Assembly: GCA_016795565.1 (NCBI GenBank)
Contig: JAEUGW010000041.1
Span: forward strand, 1 to 64,000
Origin: Opitutaceae bacterium
GTDB lineage: Bacteria; Verrucomicrobiota; Verrucomicrobiia; Opitutales; Opitutaceae
Direction of reading: 5' to 3'
Length of the DNA stretch: 64,000 nucleotides
Made by a program: the position numbers and the translations under genes. Positions 59,957 through 64,000 of the stretch are shown one piece after another (positions within the stretch are counted from its first letter, which is position 1; the number at the start of each line of letters is the position of its first letter). Below the pieces are notes generated by a model. That model was not told the DNA's origin. It did not search any database and was given only the letters and a program-made list of their open reading frames with translations.

Positions 59957-61204
59957 TTAGAAGATCACTTGGAAACGCGCCAGAAGGCGTCGGCTATTGT
60001 CAGGGGCTCCGGGCGTTTTTCCGACGAGGTAGTTGACCATGAGTTTCAGATTGTCGCCCCGGATCAGCCAGTTCTGGCCCAAGGTCCAGAGGTTCGTCTC
60101 GTTTCCACCGGCCGCCGAGCCGGGATCGAAACTCTCCCGTCGCAGCACGAGCTGCCATTTGTCGGGCAGCACGGTGTAGGCTGCGGTGAGGTGCCAGCCG
60201 TGGGCGACGAGATCGGCGGCGGGCAATCGGTTGCGCGGATGAAAATGTTCCTCCAGCCACTCGCCCGAGAAATCGAGCCGGTTGAAATTCCAACGCGCAT
60301 CGATTCCCCACGCCGCGCGCCGGCCAACGAACAGATTGTCGATGAGGTTTCCGTTCTGCGTGAATCCGAACCCCGGCTTCGCCGCTCCATTGTCTTCCGA
60401 CCATAGTCCGCCGGTGCCTATCTCCAGCCGCCCAAGTGCGCCGGGCGTTCGAGCTGCGAACGGCTTGAACGCAATCCGGGCGGAGCGCTGAAACCGGCTG
60501 TTGTCGTTGGCGCTGCTGTTGGCGCCGACTCCGTTGCCGACCACAGTCAGATACGTGAGCCGCTCGCCAAAAAGTCTGCCGCTGGCGGAGAACGCCAGTT
60601 GCCGTCCGTCCGCCAAACGGTCGTTGGCGAGCGTGCGTTCGATCGTCAGCAAGGTGGTGTCGCCCGCGAGGTTTTCGCTGCCGTAGGCGGCTTTGAGCTG
60701 GCCTGCGCGCAGATTGAAACCGACGAAGCGGTGCCAATGAATGTAGACCTCATTGGCCTGGGCCCGGATTCCGTTGGCGGAATTCAGCGAGTTGCCGCCC
60801 AGATCCAGTTCGGCCTTGAAATCGAACGGTTCGGCCAGGCTTCCGGTGACGTAGATGCGGGCGCGACGGAAGAAAAGCCGGTCCCTGATGTTGGCGAAGC
60901 GCGGGTCTGCTGCGTGACCAAATTCCGTCTGAAACTGTAGAAAACCGCCGATCGACAGTTTGGCCTCGGTGCCGGCAGGACGCGGGGCCACCCGAGAGGG
61001 ATTTTGGGGCCACCCGAGAATTTTTTTCAGTTCGGTGTTCTCGCGGGTTATGGCTTGAAGCTGATTCTCGAGTGTGCGGAGGCGTTCCTCGATTGTCGGT
61101 TCAGCGGCGGCTGCCGCAGCGGCGAACAACAGGCTGCCAATCCAAGCCAGCAATTGACGGCCCCGGAGGAGAATTCGGGCGGAGCGGCAATGGGTTGAGT
61201 TCAT
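59957..61204 (-). CDS. Phosphate-selective-type (OprO/P) outer-membrane porin
   Basis: A 415-residue exported protein: signal peptide ending AAAAAAEP, a coiled-coil start (TIEERLRTLENQLQAITREN), then the beta-barrel with LSIGGFLQFQTEF, RLFFRRARIYVTG, FDFKAELDLGGNSL and the final FQVIF with C-terminal Phe. This is the OprO/OprP-type porin. It probably admits the operon's substrate. ATG 61204. Confidence 0.9.
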   Translation of the reverse strand: MNSTHCRSARILLRGRQLLAWIGSLLFAAAAAAAEPTIEERLRTLENQLQAITRENTELKKILGWPQNPSRVAPRPAGTEAKLSIGGFLQFQTEFGHAADPRFANIRDRLFFRRARIYVTGSLAEPFDFKAELDLGGNSLNSANGIRAQANEVYIHWHRFVGFNLRAGQLKAAYGSENLAGDTTLLTIERTLANDRLADGRQLAFSASGRLFGERLTYLTVVGNGVGANSSANDNSRFQRSARIAFKPFAARTPGALGRLEIGTGGLWSEDNGAAKPGFGFTQNGNLIDNLFVGRRAAWGIDARWNFNRLDFSGEWLEEHFHPRNRLPAADLVAHGWHLTAAYTVLPDKWQLVLRRESFDPGSAAGGNETNLWTLGQNWLIRGDNLKLMVNYLVGKTPGAPDNSRRLLARFQVIF

Positions 61205-61218
61205 GACTGACACGCGAA

Positions 61219-62358
61219 TCAAAGGGCGGCGGCAAACAGGGACTTGAGATCGGCCCGGGTGCAGGGCCGCGGATTGGTCTTGTGACAAGGGTCGGCCAAG
61301 GCGATGTCGACAAGGCGGGGCAGATGCGTTGCGGTGACGCCAACAGCATCGAGCCGTGCGGGGATGCCGATGGTGGTCTTGAGCGAGGCGACCCAGTCCG
61401 GGAAGGACTGCGGCGCGGCGCCCTCCTGGCAGACGCGCGCCAGCTCGGCGATTTTCTCCGGGGCGGACGGCGCGTTGAAACGCATGACGTGATCGAGCAT
61501 CAGGCCGTTGGCCAGGCCGTGGTGCAGGTCGCAAACGGCGCTCAGCGCGTGGGCGCACGAGTGGACGGCGCCGAGGTCCTTTTGGAATGCAATGCCGCCG
61601 AGCAGCGAACTCATCATCAGGTCGGAGCGGGCCCGGAGGTTGCGGCCGTCCCGGACGGCAGCCACCAGCGAGCGGGCCGCGAGCCGGGCGCCTTCCAGGG
61701 CGATGCCGTCGCACAGGGGATGATAGACAGGAGAAAGATAGCTTTCGATGTTGTGCGTCAGCGCGTCCATGCCGGTGGCGGCCGTGAGGTGAGCGGGCAG
61801 GCTGAGCGTGAGCTCGGGGTCGGCGAACACGGCGCGCGCGAGCAGGCGCGGCGAGAAGATGATGCGCTTGATATGGGTGGACTCCTCGGAAATCACCGCC
61901 GAGCGACCGACCTCGGAGCCCGTGCCGCTCGTCGTGGGCACGGCGACGAGATAAGGGAGCGGGTGGACGACAGCCCGGACCTTGGGGTGGTCCCAGGCGT
62001 ATTCGAGGATGTCACCGTCATGGCTGGTGAGCAGGGCCACGGCCTTGGCGACATCGAGTGCGGCGCCTCCCCCCAAGCCGATTATGGCGTCGGCCCGGTG
62101 CGCCCGAAAGGCGGCGGTGCCCGCTGTGGCCTGGCTGGCGGTGGGATTCCCATGCACGCCGGAATACACCTCGGGAGAGAGTCCGGCGGCAGCCAGAGCC
62201 GACTGCAATTCCGCGACGAGCGGGAGCGCGGCGAGGCCACGGTCAGTGACAATGAGCGGCCGCCCAACCCCGGCCTGAGCCAGGTGATCCGGGATCAGGC
62301 TGCGGGCGTTGGCCCCGAAATGAATCTGCGTAGGGAAGGAGAATGAGTGGATGGGCAT
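61219..62358 (-). CDS. Iron-type alcohol dehydrogenase
   Basis: A 379-residue group III alcohol dehydrogenase. GGGAALDVAKAVALL and PTTSGTGSEVGRSAV for cofactor; metal-binding His residues in TGMDALTHNIESYLSP and VHSCAHALSAVCDLHHG. Family length 380-390. It would convert an alcohol (for example a gamma-glutamylated amino alcohol) to aldehyde. 14 bases from the porin gene and 27 from the ligase gene. Confidence 0.92.
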   Translation of the reverse strand: MPIHSFSFPTQIHFGANARSLIPDHLAQAGVGRPLIVTDRGLAALPLVAELQSALAAAGLSPEVYSGVHGNPTASQATAGTAAFRAHRADAIIGLGGGAALDVAKAVALLTSHDGDILEYAWDHPKVRAVVHPLPYLVAVPTTSGTGSEVGRSAVISEESTHIKRIIFSPRLLARAVFADPELTLSLPAHLTAATGMDALTHNIESYLSPVYHPLCDGIALEGARLAARSLVAAVRDGRNLRARSDLMMSSLLGGIAFQKDLGAVHSCAHALSAVCDLHHGLANGLMLDHVMRFNAPSAPEKIAELARVCQEGAAPQSFPDWVASLKTTIGIPARLDAVGVTATHLPRLVDIALADPCHKTNPRPCTRADLKSLFAAAL

Positions 62359-62385
62359 GATGGAAAAACGCGGGAAACGGCGGGC

Positions 62386-63777
62386 TCAGATGACCTCGAA
62401 GTAGCGGCGCAACTCCCAATCGGTCACGCCATCGAGCCATTGGCGCCATTCCCATTCGCGGGTCGCGGCGAAGTGGTCCACGAACACGTCGCCGAGCCAG
62501 TCGCGCGCGATCTTTGAGGCGCGGAAGTTGCGGGTCGTTTCGATGAGCGTGCGCGGGGCCCGCGGCACGTCGTCGGCGCCTTGGTTGGAGCCGTGGATGG
62601 GGGGGATGGTGAGCTTGAGTTTGCGTTCGACGCCGTGCAGGCCGGCTGCGATGACCGCGGCCATCGCGAGATAAGGATTCACATCGGCGCCGGGACAGCG
62701 GGTTTCGAGGCGGGTGGATTTGGGCGAGCCGGGGATCACACGAAAGCTCGCGGTGCGGTTGTCGATCGCCCAGGTGGGTTTCACGGGCGCCCAGAAGCCG
62801 TCGACGAGGCGCTTGTAGCTGTTGATCGTCGGCCAGAACAGAGGGGCAAACTCAAGGAGGCAGGCGACCTGTCCGGCAAGGTAGCTCTCGAAGAGCGGAC
62901 TCATCCCTTGCCGGCCCCGGACAGCATGGAAGAGGTTCTTGCCCGTGCGCGGATCGGCGAGGCTTTGGTGGATGTGCCCGCTGCATCCGGGATACGACTG
63001 GTTCCATTTGGCCATGAAGCTCGGCATGATCCCAAAGCGGTGGCCGATTTCCTTCACGGCGGTCTTGAAGAGGACGGCGCGGTCCGCGCTTTCCAGCGCG
63101 TCGGAGAACTGCAGGGCGGCTTCGAGCACGCCAGGGCCGGTCTCGGTGTGCAGGCCCTCAACGGGCACCCCGAACCGGGGCAGTTCCTCCATGAGCGCAC
63201 GCAGGAATTCCCGGCTGTGGTTGGCGCGCAGGAGCGAGTAGCCAAACATGCCGGGCGTGATAGGCTCGGGCCGGGTGTAATTCTTGGCCGCCCAAGTCTG
63301 GGGGGTCTCGGCGAAGTTGAACCACTCGAACTCCATGCCGCACATCGGGTGCACGCCGAGCTGTTCGGCCCGACGGAGGACGCGCCGGAGGACTTGGCGC
63401 GGGCAGAGGGGATGCGGCACCTCCGCGGGCCTGCGAGCCGGGCCGGGTTGGACGAACTCGCCGAGGAAGAACGAAACCCCATCGTCCCACGGAATGCGGC
63501 GATGGGTGCGGAGATCGATGCGGGCCAGGACGTCGGGGAAGCCCTTGTGCCAGCCGGTGAGCTGGGTGTTGTCGTAGCACTGGTCGGCCATGTCCCAGCC
63601 GAAGACGACGTCGCAGAACCCGAACCCACCCGCCGGCGCCTCGGCGGCGACGGAGAGAAACTTGTCCTTGTGCAGGTATTTGCCACGCAGGATGCCGTCG
63701 ATATCGGCGACGGCGACTTTGACGCGCGTTTGGGGCGAGCGGGCGATTTCACGAAGCAGGCGGGAGCGGGTTTTCAT
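62386..63777 (-). CDS. Glutamine-synthetase-family gamma-glutamyl ligase (PuuA/IpuC-like)
   Basis: A 463-residue type III glutamine-synthetase-like ligase. It joins glutamate to an amine with ATP. Beta-grasp N-domain (DIDGILRGKYLHKDKF), then catalytic HTETGPGVLEAALQF, PSFMAKWNQSYPGCSGHIHQSL and PTINSYKRLVDGFWAPVKPTW with RVIPGSPKSTRLETRCPGADVNPYLAMAAV. PuuA uses putrescine; here the partner alcohol dehydrogenase suggests an amino alcohol or other amine. ATG 63777 overlaps the hydrolase stop by four bases. Confidence 0.92.
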   Translation of the reverse strand: MKTRSRLLREIARSPQTRVKVAVADIDGILRGKYLHKDKFLSVAAEAPAGGFGFCDVVFGWDMADQCYDNTQLTGWHKGFPDVLARIDLRTHRRIPWDDGVSFFLGEFVQPGPARRPAEVPHPLCPRQVLRRVLRRAEQLGVHPMCGMEFEWFNFAETPQTWAAKNYTRPEPITPGMFGYSLLRANHSREFLRALMEELPRFGVPVEGLHTETGPGVLEAALQFSDALESADRAVLFKTAVKEIGHRFGIMPSFMAKWNQSYPGCSGHIHQSLADPRTGKNLFHAVRGRQGMSPLFESYLAGQVACLLEFAPLFWPTINSYKRLVDGFWAPVKPTWAIDNRTASFRVIPGSPKSTRLETRCPGADVNPYLAMAAVIAAGLHGVERKLKLTIPPIHGSNQGADDVPRAPRTLIETTRNFRASKIARDWLGDVFVDHFAATREWEWRQWLDGVTDWELRRYFEVI

Positions 63778-64000
63778 GGACGGGAGACCTCAGCGAGAAA
63801 CGCCTGAACCACGGGGAAATATTCGGACGGCCGCTCGTAGAACGGCATGTGCGAGCAATCGCGGAAGACCACGAACCTGGATCGCGGCAGCGCGTCGTGG
63901 ATGCGCCGGGAGCAGGCGGGGGTCAGCTCGTCGAATTCGCCACAGAGGACCAGGCAGGGACACTTGATCGCACCGAGGGCCGGAATGCGGTTCCAGTCCT
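63774..64000 (-). CDS. Alpha/beta hydrolase, C-terminal part (runs off the right edge)
   Basis: The last 75 residues of an alpha/beta hydrolase: IKCPCLVLCGEFDELTP (the acid-strand region) and FVVFRDCSHMPFYERP with the catalytic His (SHMP), ending FLAEVSRP. It resembles proline-iminopeptidase-like enzymes. It reads leftward, its stop overlaps the ligase start as ATGA, and its 5' end lies beyond base 64000. Confidence 0.85.
   Translation of the reverse strand, partial: DWNRIPALGAIKCPCLVLCGEFDELTPACSRRIHDALPRSRFVVFRDCSHMPFYERPSEYFPVVQAFLAEVSRP

Overview
The window looks like a GC-rich Verrucomicrobiota chromosome, most likely Opitutaceae. That placement is an inference from gene content (stand-alone pyrH-frr pair, high GC, the CTCAACTCTCAAC intergenic repeat); no rRNA or marker set is present to prove it. 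A large conjugative element is inserted in it, apparently covering about 13.9-57.6 kb.

Left chromosomal part (1-6.8 kb): an HNH endonuclease gene and a BrnT/BrnA toxin-antitoxin pair, a UvrD-type helicase, a secreted protein with two Tudor-like modules, ribosome recycling factor (frr) and UMP kinase (pyrH) ending in a clear terminator, and a VOC-fold protein. A large serine recombinase (7.3-9.5 kb) follows. Next comes a small metabolic cargo of alpha/beta hydrolase, AraC regulator, a broken MFS transporter, cupin and cyclophilin-like protein (9.6-13.6 kb). A 390-bp non-coding stretch with a nested inverted repeat and a perfect palindrome separates this from the element.

Defence island (14-30 kb): two nuclease-like or unknown genes plus small companions; a tandem pair of paralogous zinc/PD-(D/E)XK-like proteins transcribed divergently from a 1692-residue Avs-like protein (Cap4-like QxK nuclease, P-loop NTPase, long helical C-terminus); two adjacent proteins each with a HEPN RxxxxH motif; a GGCT-like protein; a reversed-order AbiE toxin-antitoxin pair behind an 11-bp inverted repeat; a TIR-domain protein with an unrecognised N-terminal domain; and a RadC-family protein.

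Transfer region (30-57.6 kb): one long, tightly overlapping leftward gene series runs from a VirB2-like pilin through VirB3, VirB4, VirB5, VirB6, VirB8, VirB9 and VirB10-like proteins directly into a type IV pilus/type II secretion-like module (PilP-like lipoprotein, PilC/GspF, two prepilins, a secreted Ig/InlB-repeat protein, secretin, PilB/GspE ATPase, PilM/N-like and PilO-like proteins) and then small unknown genes. Rightward from the same control region are a tandem ribbon-helix-helix-like protein and a Clp-type AAA+ ATPase. The coupling protein and two accessory proteins run leftward. A MobF (TrwC/TraI-like) relaxase-helicase runs rightward from a 250-bp oriT-like spacer. A near-identical 17-bp motif lies at the conjugation promoters.

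Right chromosomal part (57.6-64 kb): a leftward operon of alpha/beta hydrolase, glutamine-synthetase-like gamma-glutamyl ligase, iron-type alcohol dehydrogenase, phosphate-selective-type porin, PuuD-like gamma-glutamyl hydrolase and aldehyde dehydrogenase. It reads as a gamma-glutamylated amine or amino-alcohol catabolic pathway.
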